A stretch of 64,000 nt of DNA from Altericroceibacterium spongiae (GCF_003610805.1 NZ_RAPF01000010.1:25873-89872); one strand, 5' to 3'; positions 12,737 to 21,643 are shown, counted from the stretch's first letter. The notes: generated by a model from the letters alone, not told the origin. Numbers and translations: made by a program.

Positions 12737-13518
12737 CTAGGCCGTGTTAACAAAAGACTTCAGCCATAGTCGCGTAGCGGCGAGGTTGAGGAAGCTCTCG
12801 AACGAGAGAAGGGTTTTGTCATAGCGGGTGGCGATGCGCCGTTGCTGTTTGAGCTTGCCGAACATGCGCTCGACGCGGTTGCGGTCCCGGTAGCGGCGAT
12901 AATCGGGATGCTCTGGCACCTTGCGGTTCGAGCGAGGCGGGATGATCGGCAGGATGCCCCGGACCAGCAGGCTTTGCCGGAAGCGATCACCATCATAACC
13001 CTTGTCCGCAAGCAGCGCCTTGGGTGTGGCGACGGGGATCGCCATCAGCGGTTCGGCAGCGGTGTAATCTGAAGCCTCGCCGCCGGTCAGGATGAAGCCG
13101 ACAGGCAGTCCTTGATTGTCGCAGCGGGCGTGGATTTTGCTCGTAACGCCGCCTTGTGATCGACCAAGAGCGTTCGCACAAGCCCCCCTTTTCCGCCCGC
13201 TGCCGAGACGTGGCCGCGAACGCTGGTGCTGTCGATCATGTGTTGCCAGTCGTCGGTGAGCCCGAGATCGACCAGCGTGTGCAGCAAGTCATCCCGGACA
13301 CCCTGTTCGGCCCAGCGAGGGAAGCGCACATAGACTGATTTCCACTTGCCATAGCGCTCGTGCATGTCGCGCCAAGGGCAGCCGACCCGCAGCACGTGAA
13401 GCATCCCATTGAGGAAGAGCCGGCTATCGCCCGCTGGCCGCGCCCAACGACCGCGCCCAGGCGGCAACAGCGGCCCGATCAGATCCCACTCCGCGTTCGA
13501 CAAATCCCCGCGATCCAT
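12737..13518 (-). CDS. IS5-family transposase, two frames joined by -1 frameshift
   Basis: A DDE transposase of about 260 residues encoded in two overlapping frames. Frame A (13518 to 13087) begins MDRGDLSNAEWDLIGPLLPP and carries the first Asp in MIDSTSVRGH. At minus-strand bases 13192-13183 the run AAAAGGGGGG allows a -1 slip. Reading then continues openly as ANALGRSQGGVTSKIHARC and onward to the stop at 12737, including the second Asp in ADKGYDGDR and the Glu in NRVERMFGKLKQQRR. All catalytic residues are present and there is no other interruption, so the element may be active. The TAG stop lies in the CTAG target sequence just outside the inverted repeat. Confidence 0.88.
12741..12756 (+). 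repeat. Left terminal inverted repeat of IS5-type element
   Basis: GCCGTGTTAACAAAAG, matching the right end at 14 of 16 positions and directly preceded by CTAG. Confidence 0.82.
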
Positions 13519-13571
13519 GGCGGCTCCTCAAAAAGCAGTCTTAAATCAGAAGGAGGCAGATTTGGAAATCC

Positions 13572-13587
13572 CTTTTGTCAACACGAC
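13572..13587 (-). repeat. Right terminal inverted repeat of IS5-type element
   Basis: Read on the minus strand, GTCGTGTTGACAAAAG, directly followed on the plus strand by CTAG. Confidence 0.82.
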
Positions 13588-13591
13588 CTAG

Positions 13592-14006
13592 CAATACTGG
13601 ATACAATCATCGCAATACTCAGCATTTGCTTTGTCTATGTTCAATTCGACCAGTGAGACATAGTATTACTCGAAAGGCGTCGTATTCACATTTTCTGTTG
13701 CTTCGAAAGGGGTACGAGATGGGGTTGAACAGTTGGAATATCGCTTGTAAAAAGCGCGAATAAACCAAATTTAGAATTGATTTAGTATACAAATATAAGA
13801 ATCCTGTCCCTTATCCGATGCGGCAATTTTCGGTGCCAGAGCAGACAGTTCTTCTCTGCACAGGGCCCGATTTTGTACCACCTTGTTGATCGGTACCATG
13901 CTGTTTTCACGCGAATCGACCAATTGCGGACAAACGAACAGCAAAACCGCCCCCTTCTTGCCTAACTTGTATCATCTCGTATCACGCCTTCCTCGCCCCT
14001 TGTTAT
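13592..14006. other. Intergenic, AT-rich, no gene seen
   Basis: About 415 bases between the insertion sequence and the Fur-box promoter. Only short ORFs without family features or ribosome sites occur. It should hold the far upstream promoter region of the siderophore-interacting protein, and possibly the displaced 3' region of the beta-galactosidase unit. Confidence 0.6.
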
Positions 14007-14024
14007 TGAGAATCTATCGCATTA
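14007..14024 (+). promoter_or_regulatory. Putative Fur box
   Basis: TGAGAATCTATCGCATTA matches the common Fur-site form TGAGAATCATTCGCATTA at 16 of 18 positions. It lies about 90 bases upstream of the siderophore-interacting protein start, so iron repression of that gene is likely. Confidence 0.6.
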
Positions 14025-14112
14025 CCTAAGCCACAGAAATTCAATGACCGCCCCTTTTGTTGGCGCGCCTCTCGTCAGGCCGACGCTACGGGGCCAGCCA
14101 GAAGGATCGATT

Positions 14113-14883
14113 ATGCCCAAGCGCCGTCCCGCTCCGCGCGAACTTAAAGTTCGCGGCTCCCAGCAGATCACCCCCAATATGTTGCGCATCACCGTCGGTG
14201 GCGAAGGCCTTGCCGGTTTTCCTGAAAGTCAGGATGGCGGCTATGTCAAACTGATGCTCAATCCAACCGAAGGCTCATCAAAGCCGATCGTGCGCACCTA
14301 TACGATCCGCGCTCAGCGGCCCGACGAACTTGATATCGATTTCGTAATGCACGATGTCGAAGGTCATGCTGGTCCGGCTACCGAATGGGCCCTGAATGCG
14401 TCTCCGGGCGAGACCATCATGGTCGGCGGACCAGGGCCCGCCAAACCACTCCCCTCGGGCTTCGACAATTATGTCATTACGGGCGATATGTCCGCCCTTC
14501 CTGCAATCAGCGTCAATCTCGAAAATCTGCCCGCCAGTGCCACTGGTATCGCCTTGCTGGAGATTCAGCATGAAGATGACCGACAGGCAATAGACCATCC
14601 CGAAGGAGTAGCAATTCACTGGATTGTCAATCCGCGCCCCGGAGAAGAGCCCAATCTTCTGCTCAATACACTGAAAAAGCAGGACTGGCCTGCAGGATCA
14701 GTCTATGCTTGGACCGCTAGCGAATTCGCAACTATGCGCGGGCTGCGAAACTATTTCATGGAAGAGCATGGGCTTACACGCGAAGCGATTTATTTTTCCA
14801 GCTACTGGAAGAAAGGCTCCAACGAAGATTCGCATAAAGACATTAAACGCCAGTATATGGAGAGTGTGGGCGCTGTATTGTAG
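14113..14883 (+). CDS. Siderophore-interacting protein (FAD-dependent ferric-chelate reductase family)
   Basis: A 256-residue cytoplasmic flavoprotein of the SIP family (ViuB/YqjH type), which reduces ferric siderophores to release iron. The FAD-binding barrel shows the RTYTIR motif near residue 60. The NAD(P)H-side domain follows with VGGPGPAKPLP and ends in SSYWKKGSNEDSHKD, typical of the family. The frame is open back to 14044, but ATG 14113 follows GAAGGA at good spacing and yields the usual MPKRRPAP-type N-terminus. A Fur-like box upstream fits iron repression. No siderophore biosynthesis or receptor gene is adjacent, so it probably serves imported xenosiderophores. Confidence 0.87.
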   Translation: MPKRRPAPRELKVRGSQQITPNMLRITVGGEGLAGFPESQDGGYVKLMLNPTEGSSKPIVRTYTIRAQRPDELDIDFVMHDVEGHAGPATEWALNASPGETIMVGGPGPAKPLPSGFDNYVITGDMSALPAISVNLENLPASATGIALLEIQHEDDRQAIDHPEGVAIHWIVNPRPGEEPNLLLNTLKKQDWPAGSVYAWTASEFATMRGLRNYFMEEHGLTREAIYFSSYWKKGSNEDSHKDIKRQYMESVGAVL

Positions 14884-15047
14884 GCGTTCCATTTCTATAC
14901 ATGGTTGAAATTGTCTTGAAATTTCAGAATCAACTCCTTTCCGCCATGTCGATAGTATAATATCAAGGAGGGAGATTCGTCGGGTTAAATCGGAGCTCTC
15001 TTGGTCCGGAATAATGCCCGGAAATTGCAAGTGGGGGCAATTTCACC

Positions 15048-16205
15048 GTGCATAATATGGTTGGCGTCGGTTACATTCATGTCGGAGTTTATGTAGCATT
15101 TGCGATTATCTGCGGAGCTATCTGGCTAGCTCTGCACCAACGACGGGCAGCAGCCGGCTGGCTGGTATGCGCTACGGGTATCGCCGGGCTCGAAAGCTTC
15201 TTGATTACAGCAATCGCTCCCGAGAGAGAGGTGATGATCTATATGATAGCGACCCTCCCGGTCGCCATCATATGTTTCTGCAATGCTGTCGCCGCCTTTC
15301 TACAGGATCGCCACCACTATACCGATCTTCGAGCCATTATGGCCGTTTTAACGGGCTTCTCGGTCTTCCAGTACTTTCAAGGGGCACCCTATCTGTCGCA
15401 AAACTCTCCTCTCCAGTTGGTTTGCGCTTTAGGCATGGCCGAAAGCGCCTGGCGGATGTTCCGTGCCCGCCGTGAAAGCCAGTTAAATATAGCGTTGGCT
15501 ATATGCATTGTCGGAACAGGGTCGGTTTTCGCCCTTCGTGCATTCGCCTACCCTATTATCTTTCCGACCGACGCTACTTACGAAACAGTAAACGGGTCCG
15601 TTTTCGCAGACAGATTACTGGCCCTTAAACTGATTTGCATCATTGGCATTGTAATGCTTCTCGTGTTCCGCATTGTTGAGGCTAATTTCGCGGCATACCG
15701 CACCGTTGCCAAAACAGATGGCCTGACCGGTCTTCTCAACCGTTCGGCATTCGAACATTATATAGGCATCAAGTGCCGATCCGATGATATTCTCATTTTG
15801 TGCGATCTGGATCACTTCAAGCAGGTGAACGATTTGTTCGGTCATCTGACGGGTGACGATGTACTACGCCGCTTTGCACAATTACTCATAAACACCGGCC
15901 TTCCCACATGCCGTTTCGGAGGTGAGGAATTCGCGCTTCTCGTGCCCGGCGGTGACATAGACAAAGCCTACCATATCGCTGAACAGTTACGCTACGAACT
16001 GCTGCAACAATCTTACCCCGACATTCCGCCACACCACAGAATCAGTGCCAGTTTCGGTATCGCCGCCGCCCTGAAAGGAGAGATTTTTTCAGATACATTC
16101 CGGCGGGCGGATCAATCGCTTTATTGCGCCAAACGAAAAGGAAGAAATCGCGTCGAAGTCGCTACTGATTCTCCTGTGCATAGTCCTTTAGGGCAAGTTG
16201 CCTGA
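15048..16205 (+). CDS. Membrane-bound diguanylate cyclase (GGDEF)
   Basis: Makes cyclic di-GMP at the inner membrane. Residues 1-210 contain about six hydrophobic helices with no recognised ligand domain. The GGDEF domain follows: KTDGLTGLLNRSAFEHY, DLDHFKQVNDLFGHLTGDD and the active loop RFGGEEFALLVPG (GGEEF), so it is probably active. An RxxD inhibitory site is not evident before the signature. Translation may start at GTG 15048 (GGGGG ten bases upstream) or at ATG 15057. It converges with pobA, with only four bases between the stop codons. Cyclic di-GMP often controls exopolysaccharide, but there is no direct sequence link to the EPS locus here. Confidence 0.9.
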   Translation: MHNMVGVGYIHVGVYVAFAIICGAIWLALHQRRAAAGWLVCATGIAGLESFLITAIAPEREVMIYMIATLPVAIICFCNAVAAFLQDRHHYTDLRAIMAVLTGFSVFQYFQGAPYLSQNSPLQLVCALGMAESAWRMFRARRESQLNIALAICIVGTGSVFALRAFAYPIIFPTDATYETVNGSVFADRLLALKLICIIGIVMLLVFRIVEANFAAYRTVAKTDGLTGLLNRSAFEHYIGIKCRSDDILILCDLDHFKQVNDLFGHLTGDDVLRRFAQLLINTGLPTCRFGGEEFALLVPGGDIDKAYHIAEQLRYELLQQSYPDIPPHHRISASFGIAAALKGEIFSDTFRRADQSLYCAKRKGRNRVEVATDSPVHSPLGQVA

Positions 16206-16209
16206 AAAG

Positions 16210-17379
16210 TTATACCGGCAGACCAACATAATTTTCAGCAATGCTGGTCTGCGCTGCCTCGCTTGAGGCGATATAATCGAGTTCAGCCACCTGCATCGCG
16301 CGTTCAAACGGCCCATCTGCGGGAAAACGATGCAGCAATCTGGTCAATGACCAGCTAAACCGTTCCGATTTCCATACACGGCCCAAAGCACGGTCTGAAT
16401 AAGCCGAAATCGCATCAGTATTATTGCCTCGGAAAAAAGCAATCAGCGCTTCAGCAGCATAATGCACGTCAGAAGCTGCAAGATTAAGACCTTTGGCACC
16501 GGTCGGCGGGACGATATGGGCACTGTCCCCGCACAACATCAGGCTGCCATGGCGCATCGGTGCAAAGACATATGATCGCAGCGGCGCAATACTTTTTTCA
16601 ATACTTGGACCTCGTGTGATATGGGCAGCAGCCTCGGGACCAAGGCGGATTGCCAACTCATCCCAGATACGCCCATCAGGCCAATCCTCGAGCTTCTCGG
16701 TCAGCGGCACATCGATATAATAACGGCTACGCGTCTGCGACCGCATTGAGGCAAGCGCAAAACCGTGCGCATGATTGGCATAGATCAGCTCATGATTGCA
16801 GGGCGGCACATCAGCAAGAATGCCCAACCAACCGAACGGATAGGCTCGTTCAAACTCTTGCCCGACTTTTGCAGGAATAGCCTGGCGGCTGGGGCCATGA
16901 AACCCATCACAACCAACGATAATTCGTGCATCGACCCGATACTCCATGCCATCCTTAAGATAGGTAACATAGGGCTGATCGCTCTCAACGTCGAAAAGTG
17001 CGGCATTCTCCGCTTCATAAATGACTTGGAGATCACGTTCTCTGCGCGCATCCATCAGGTCGCGCGTCAGTTCAGTCTGGCCATAGACCACCACTTGCTT
17101 ACCGGTGAGCCGGGCCATATCGATATGGATCAGCCGTTTCCCGTCAGCGAGATTAAACCCATCATGCGGTAAACCTTCCGCTTTGAGACGCTGGTCGAGA
17201 CCAAGCTGCTCCATCAGTGATACCGTCGTCTGCTCAAGCACGCCGGCACGGATTCGGCCCAGCACATAATCAGGCGTCCGCCTTTCGAGAATGACACAGT
17301 CGACCCCCTCCGCCCGCAGCATATGCCCAAGCAGCAATCCGGCTGGGCCGGCACCAATAATGCAGACTTGCGTTTTCAT
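16210..17379 (-). CDS. pobA: 4-hydroxybenzoate 3-monooxygenase
   Basis: A 389-residue cytoplasmic flavoprotein hydroxylase converting 4-hydroxybenzoate to protocatechuate with NADPH and oxygen. The FAD motif CIIGAGPAGLLLG is at the N-terminus, the DG motif is in VGCDGFHGPSRQ, and the GD motif is in LMLCGDSAHIVPPTGAKGLN. The length matches characterised PobA (394 residues). The frame is open to 17472, but ATG 17379 begins directly before the FAD fold. No protocatechuate ring-cleavage genes are adjacent. The divergent MarR gene and the palindrome between them suggest local control. Confidence 0.93.
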   Translation of the reverse strand: MKTQVCIIGAGPAGLLLGHMLRAEGVDCVILERRTPDYVLGRIRAGVLEQTTVSLMEQLGLDQRLKAEGLPHDGFNLADGKRLIHIDMARLTGKQVVVYGQTELTRDLMDARRERDLQVIYEAENAALFDVESDQPYVTYLKDGMEYRVDARIIVGCDGFHGPSRQAIPAKVGQEFERAYPFGWLGILADVPPCNHELIYANHAHGFALASMRSQTRSRYYIDVPLTEKLEDWPDGRIWDELAIRLGPEAAAHITRGPSIEKSIAPLRSYVFAPMRHGSLMLCGDSAHIVPPTGAKGLNLAASDVHYAAEALIAFFRGNNTDAISAYSDRALGRVWKSERFSWSLTRLLHRFPADGPFERAMQVAELDYIASSEAAQTSIAENYVGLPV

Positions 17380-17482
17380 GATGTCATCCGGGTCCCGGCC
17401 CGCTCCCTTATCTTTAAACCTGCAGGAATTATGCGCAGCCCCGCGCTCCTTTCGCGAGCTCAGCTGGTGCAATCCCCTTATT

Positions 17483-17497
17483 GTTATGCGACATAAC
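17483..17497. promoter_or_regulatory. Palindrome between pobA and marR, candidate operator
   Basis: GTTATGCGACATAAC is a perfect 6-3-6 inverted repeat in the 130-bp divergent region, ending 11 bases before the MarR-family start codon. MarR dimers bind palindromes of this size, so it could serve both genes. Confidence 0.5.
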
Positions 17498-17508
17498 TTC
17501 TTTGCAAT

Positions 17509-18090
17509 ATGAGAGCAAGCAGGACAGATATAACAAGTTTGGCAAAACCACCCTCAAAAGTTAGAAATAGACTAAGAAGGGAACGAGCCATTAGCGAGCA
17601 GCACACATCAAAGGCACAGGTATCGATCCGCGACGGTTTACAAACCAAGGAGACCGTTTCTTTCGGTCCGCTGGAGGATCTGTTCGGTTATCAGCTACGA
17701 CGCGCCTGGACAGTGTTGCGCAAGGATTTCACCGCTTCCGTGGAAGGGCTTGGCTTACGCCACCTTTCTTTCAGCCTGCTATCGCTCATTTCGGATAATC
17801 CCGGCATCAATCAGGGACGGGCTGGGAAGGTGCTTGATATTCAGCGTCCCAACATGGTCGCGCTCATCACGGAATTGACTGATCGCGGATGGGTTGAAAG
17901 GCGCAAAGACCCGGAGGACCGGCGTGCGCTCGCCCTGTTTCTCACAGATGACGGGCAACGTATTCTAACGGAGGGATTCGCACGGATCGAACAGCATGAA
18001 AGTCTGCTACTAGCTAGTCTCAGCGAGGCTGAAAAGGCCGTGCTTTTCGATATGCTCAAACGCATATCCGCACCGCGGATCGAAAGCTAA
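17509..18090 (+). CDS. MarR-family regulator divergent from pobA
   Basis: A winged-helix transcription regulator of up to 193 residues. The MarR core spans about residues 60-180: a recognition-helix region GKVLDIQRPNMVALITELTD, then the wing RRKDPEDRRALALFLTDDG. The first 50 residues are basic and low in structure. The ATG at 17509 has no clear ribosome site, so translation may start further in. Its position opposite pobA suggests it senses 4-hydroxybenzoate or a related aromatic. Classical pobA regulators are AraC- or IclR-type PobR proteins, so a MarR regulator would be a different solution. The effector is inferred from context only. Confidence 0.85.
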   Translation: MRASRTDITSLAKPPSKVRNRLRRERAISEQHTSKAQVSIRDGLQTKETVSFGPLEDLFGYQLRRAWTVLRKDFTASVEGLGLRHLSFSLLSLISDNPGINQGRAGKVLDIQRPNMVALITELTDRGWVERRKDPEDRRALALFLTDDGQRILTEGFARIEQHESLLLASLSEAEKAVLFDMLKRISAPRIES

Positions 18091-18382
18091 GGTCAGTTCA
18101 TCGCATTTCGTTCATCGTTTAGCAAGAAAGCGTTGCGCCGACTCACAACGTTCAATAGCATCCTACCAGCTGGACTGCCAAAAAGGAAGACAGCGAGGCG
18201 AAAGCCCGAAGAGGGAGAGGATGTCTGATAACTGCATGCCTTCATGCAAAAAACTGCTGAACGCTCCGGCCAATATAAAAACAAAGTGGATAAGGGATAT
18301 TGATCCACAACGGCTATAGCACAGTAATTGATCGCAAGATGGTATGTTCGCCGGTTTACAAATACGGTTAGTGTGAAGACAT

Positions 18383-18422
18383 AGTCAGTACCGGACGAGC
18401 TCACAGCGGTCCGGTACTGACT
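18383..18422 (+). terminator. Strong 14-bp hairpin, probable terminator
   Basis: AGTCAGTACCGGAC and GTCCGGTACTGACT form a perfect 14-bp stem around a 12-base loop, followed by TTATTGTT. It lies about 290 bases beyond the pobA-linked MarR gene. The 290 bases in between (18091-18382) hold no supportable gene; either the mRNA has a long 3' tail or a small RNA ends here. Confidence 0.6.
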
Positions 18423-18517
18423 TTATTGTTGGCCTGCAACAATACCGAAATTTGCAGACGTGGCACAGCAACTGTGGCCAGCCTGAAACGCCCCTCTCAA
18501 TGTATTTTGATAGAAAT

Positions 18518-19060
18518 TTACTTGCTGGTGGCGAAGTTTTTTGAATGAGGCGGCGGGCTGCTAATCCGTTCGAACAGTTTGTTCAGTAGCTTTTCCCCAA
18601 TTACCAGTTCTTCTTTCGTGAAATCGGACAACACCTCAGCGCGTCTGGGATCGAGCACCTTTTGTGCCTGTTCGAACAAGCGAACCCCTTTATCAGTCGG
18701 TGAAATCAGACGCGAACGCCGATCCGCGGGATTAACGTCACGCTTGACCAAACCGTCAGCCTCCAGTTCGTTCAATGTGCGGATCAAAGTCGGCCACTGC
18801 ACCGCCATGCGATGCGAAAGGTCAAGCGTCGCCACTGGCCCGTCCGAAAAGACGATTGCTGCCAAGGTCTGCCAACGCGCCCGAGACTGACCAGCAAAAT
18901 CGCGCACCACATCATCCACCAGAGCAGTCCATCGCCTGGCAGTCATGACCAGTTGATGTGTCAGTCTGAACTCGTTTTCTGCCCGTGATCCTGCTTCATA
19001 GAAACGATTGAAATTAAGTGCCCACTCATCAAAATTCGGCTCGCCTTTGGTAGCCGCCAT
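18518..19060 (-). CDS. MarR-family transcriptional regulator
   Basis: A 180-residue winged-helix regulator. The wing motif is VNPADRRSRLISPTDKG, with the recognition helix in SHRMAVQWPTLIRTLNELEADG. It resembles the SlyA/HpaR-like branch of the family. It lies alone, with a 370-base AT-rich region upstream and no divergent partner, so its target is unknown. The ATG at 19060 is preceded on the minus strand by GGGGGAACCT, a good ribosome site. Confidence 0.87.
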   Translation of the reverse strand: MAATKGEPNFDEWALNFNRFYEAGSRAENEFRLTHQLVMTARRWTALVDDVVRDFAGQSRARWQTLAAIVFSDGPVATLDLSHRMAVQWPTLIRTLNELEADGLVKRDVNPADRRSRLISPTDKGVRLFEQAQKVLDPRRAEVLSDFTKEELVIGEKLLNKLFERISSPPPHSKNFATSK

Positions 19061-19335
19061 AGGTTCCCCCCACTTTACAAAACGCGACGCCGTTTGATTA
19101 TTATATTCGGCAATTTAACTCTCATACCGATGCAGGCTACGAACCGTATCGTCCGCATTAACCATTATGAACTTCAAAAAACGGAATATTTTATCAAACC
19201 AAATCCTTTGCATTACGAATCGTTACCGAATGTTAACCTAGATATAATCTACCTCTATTTCCATTAATCAAGTGTTGTGCCAATTTATTTTGCATATGCG
19301 AATTGATGTAAGCTCTCGAGCGCATATTAGCGCAT
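19061..19335. other. AT-rich intergenic region upstream of second marR
   Basis: About 275 bases with many A/T tracts, presumably the promoter region of the MarR gene. No ORF, RNA or repeat was recognised. Confidence 0.5.
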
Positions 19336-19372
19336 AAAAAAAGTCCGGCAGAACCTCATGGTTCCACCGGAC
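19336..19372 (-). terminator. Rho-independent terminator of the carbonic anhydrase-SulP unit
   Basis: On the minus strand GTCCGG-TG-GAACC, a four-base loop and GGTTC-TG-CCGGAC form an 11-bp interrupted stem followed by seven T. It lies about 60 bases after the SulP stop codon. Confidence 0.88.
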
Positions 19373-19433
19373 AAGGAGCGGAGGGGGGTAAAGGGTAAGG
19401 GAGAAGCAGGGGACCACTCCCACCCCTCCGATC

Positions 19434-20960
19434 TCAATTTACTGCATTGGCAATTCGTTGATGACGGCCATGCCCGCCTTGCTCGACTTCGATATCCATG
19501 CCCTTTTGTTTGCGGCGCGTCAGCGCTTCACAGAACAATTCAGACGTAGTGTGATCGACAAATTCGAGCCGCGAGAGATTAAGCTTGAGCCGACCACTAT
19601 TCGGCAACCGGTCCAGCAAACCCGCAACCTTGTGAATAGCCATGGCTGTAGCCTTGCCTTCCAATGCGACTTCATGATCGCCTTCGCCATGCTGACGCTC
19701 CTCAATATTGAGGCGCATACGACGGAATTGCGGAAGCAGTTCGATCAATGTCATTGCCAAGCCGGCTAAAACGCCAGTTAGCAGATCCACCGTTACGACC
19801 AGTGTGAAAGTCACCGCCCAGATTAAGGCAGGCAACACACCATAATGGGTGAAAAGATGTTGCACATCCCGGAGCTTCACAAGCTTGATACCTGTAATCA
19901 CCAGCACCCCGCCCAGCGCTGCCGTCGGCACTTCTGCCAGAATGAACGGCAGCAGCACTACAAAAGCAAGAATCCAGACACCATGCAGGATGGTGGACAA
20001 CCGGGTCATCGCCCCGGCCTGCACATTGGCTGAACTGCGAACGATCACACCCGTCATTGGCAAGGCGCCGACAAGACCGCACAAGAAATTACCGATGCCT
20101 TGTGCGCTGAGTTCCTTGTTGAACCTAGACTGCACGCGATCCTGCATCCGGTCCACAGCCGCCGCCGACAGGAGAGTTTCTGCACTGGCGATGAAAGCGA
20201 AAGCAAAGGCGAGACCGATAAGAGCCGGGTCAGACAGCATCGACAGGCTTTCCATGCTAGTCAGGGTCAGGCCACTGGCAATATTATCCGGCAATTCAAT
20301 ACGCTGAATGGCGAGATCGCCACCCATAGCAAGCACAGTACCGGCGACCACTCCGACCAGAGCTCCCGGAATCATTTTCAATGGCGAGGGCTTAAACCTG
20401 TCCCAACCCATCATGGCTGCTATAGTCACAACACCCACGGCCAGTGCAGCCACAGCATCGTCGTTAAGCCCCATAAAAGCACCGGGAATGGCAGCCAGAT
20501 TGGCCAAACCATCGCTACGCGGACTGTCATCAAGCATAACGTGGATCTGTTGCAACACGATCATCGCGCCGATTCCGGCCAGCATCCCATGTATCACTGC
20601 CGGTGAAACGCCGCGGAAAAACTGCCCGAGACGCAACGCGCCACCGGCGAATTGCAATATGCCTGCCAGCAATAGCACGGGGCCGAGCGCAACTAGCCCA
20701 TGACGCTGGACCATATCGAAAACAAGCACGGCGAGGCCGGCAGCGGGACCGCTGACCTGAAGCGGAGAACCGGCAAAACAGCCGACAACGATGCCGCCGA
20801 TAATACCTGTGACAAGGCCCAGTTCAGGCGGCACCCCCGAAGCGATGGCGATTCCCAGACAGAGTGGCATAGCGACCAGAAAGACCACGAAGGATGCGGC
20901 AAAGTCGCGACCGAACGTGCCCTTAGTCTGTTCTGTGGAAGAGATATCTGTCGCTGCCAT
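19434..20960 (-). CDS. SulP-family anion (probable bicarbonate) transporter with STAS domain
   Basis: A 508-residue inner-membrane transporter. Ten to twelve hydrophobic helices (residues 18-400) include the SulP-type GLVTGIIGGIVVGCFAGSPLQVSGPAAG segment region, followed by a cytoplasmic STAS domain from about residue 420 (RLKLNLSRLEFVDHTTSELF). SulP proteins carry sulfate, bicarbonate or carboxylates. The gene begins two bases after the stop of an upstream beta-carbonic anhydrase, so bicarbonate is the most likely substrate (BicA-like). This is inferred from gene pairing, not from a binding-site residue. The unit ends at a clear terminator. Confidence 0.88.
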   Translation of the reverse strand: MAATDISSTEQTKGTFGRDFAASFVVFLVAMPLCLGIAIASGVPPELGLVTGIIGGIVVGCFAGSPLQVSGPAAGLAVLVFDMVQRHGLVALGPVLLLAGILQFAGGALRLGQFFRGVSPAVIHGMLAGIGAMIVLQQIHVMLDDSPRSDGLANLAAIPGAFMGLNDDAVAALAVGVVTIAAMMGWDRFKPSPLKMIPGALVGVVAGTVLAMGGDLAIQRIELPDNIASGLTLTSMESLSMLSDPALIGLAFAFAFIASAETLLSAAAVDRMQDRVQSRFNKELSAQGIGNFLCGLVGALPMTGVIVRSSANVQAGAMTRLSTILHGVWILAFVVLLPFILAEVPTAALGGVLVITGIKLVKLRDVQHLFTHYGVLPALIWAVTFTLVVTVDLLTGVLAGLAMTLIELLPQFRRMRLNIEERQHGEGDHEVALEGKATAMAIHKVAGLLDRLPNSGRLKLNLSRLEFVDHTTSELFCEALTRRKQKGMDIEVEQGGHGRHQRIANAVN

Positions 20961-20962
20961 AA

Positions 20963-21643
20963 TCAGGCCGCCTTCGTAATACGTGATGTCGAGCGCTGGC
21001 GCGCGGGGACGGCAACAGGGATATTGTCCACATCATCCGCATCGCGAAATTCGCCATTGGCATCGAGCGCTTTTATCGTGCCCGTTTCAATGTCGAAGAA
21101 CCATCCGTGCAAATTCAGTTTCCCTGCTGCAAGACCTGCGGCGACCGATGGATGGTTCTGAAGATGCACGAGCTGAATAGCGACATTTTCCAGTACCATG
21201 GCCTGAACCTGCTCGTTCTGATCGAGATGACCGTAACAGGTTCGTACTACTTCATGGGCTGGCTCCGCATGAGCCAGCCACGCTTTCACATTCGGCATCG
21301 TATCGAGCGCTTCCGGGGTGAAGAACGCCTTCATCGCGCCGCAATCGGAATGGCCGCAAATGATGATATCGCTGACACCTAGCGCCACGACCGCATATTC
21401 GACCGCAGAAGAAACCCCGCCATTCTTCATAGCAAAGGGCGGTACGATATTGCCGGCATTGCGGCAGACAAATAATTCGCCCGGCGCAGATTGCGTAATA
21501 AGTTCGGGTACAACCCGGGAGTCGGCGCAACTAATCATCAGCGTTTTGGGGCTTTGACCATTCCGGGCGAGCCCCTGAAATAGATCACGCTGTCCGGGAA
21601 ACACATCGCCCTGAAAGCGGGCAACACCACCAATGATCTCCAT
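20963..21643 (-). CDS. Beta-class carbonic anhydrase
   Basis: A 226-residue zinc enzyme interconverting CO2 and bicarbonate in the cytoplasm. The zinc ligands are visible in SCADSR (Cys, with the Asp-Arg dyad) and CGHSDCGAMKAF (His and Cys). The start is supported by TGGAG seven bases upstream. Translation of the SulP transporter begins two bases downstream, so the products are made together and probably couple bicarbonate uptake to hydration or pH balance. The family form resembles the proteobacterial Can/CynT group. Confidence 0.93.
   Translation of the reverse strand: MEIIGGVARFQGDVFPGQRDLFQGLARNGQSPKTLMISCADSRVVPELITQSAPGELFVCRNAGNIVPPFAMKNGGVSSAVEYAVVALGVSDIIICGHSDCGAMKAFFTPEALDTMPNVKAWLAHAEPAHEVVRTCYGHLDQNEQVQAMVLENVAIQLVHLQNHPSVAAGLAAGKLNLHGWFFDIETGTIKALDANGEFRDADDVDNIPVAVPARQRSTSRITKAA

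Larger units (their letters stand above)
12741..13587 (-). mobile_element. Complete IS5-type insertion sequence (847 bp)
   Basis: The element is bounded by imperfect inverted repeats, GCCGTGTTAACAAAAG at the left (12741-12756) and GTCGTGTTGACAAAAG read inward from the right (13587-13572), 14 of 16 matching. CTAG flanks both sides (12737-12740 and 13588-13591), consistent with the YTAR target duplication of IS5 relatives. It sits 14 bp after the beta-galactosidase stop and leaves that gene intact, though it may have displaced its terminator. Confidence 0.88.

Noticed and set aside
18093..18404. A 103-codon minus-strand ORF between the two MarR genes
   Set aside because: It has no ribosome site or family features and begins inside the terminator hairpin at 18383-18422.
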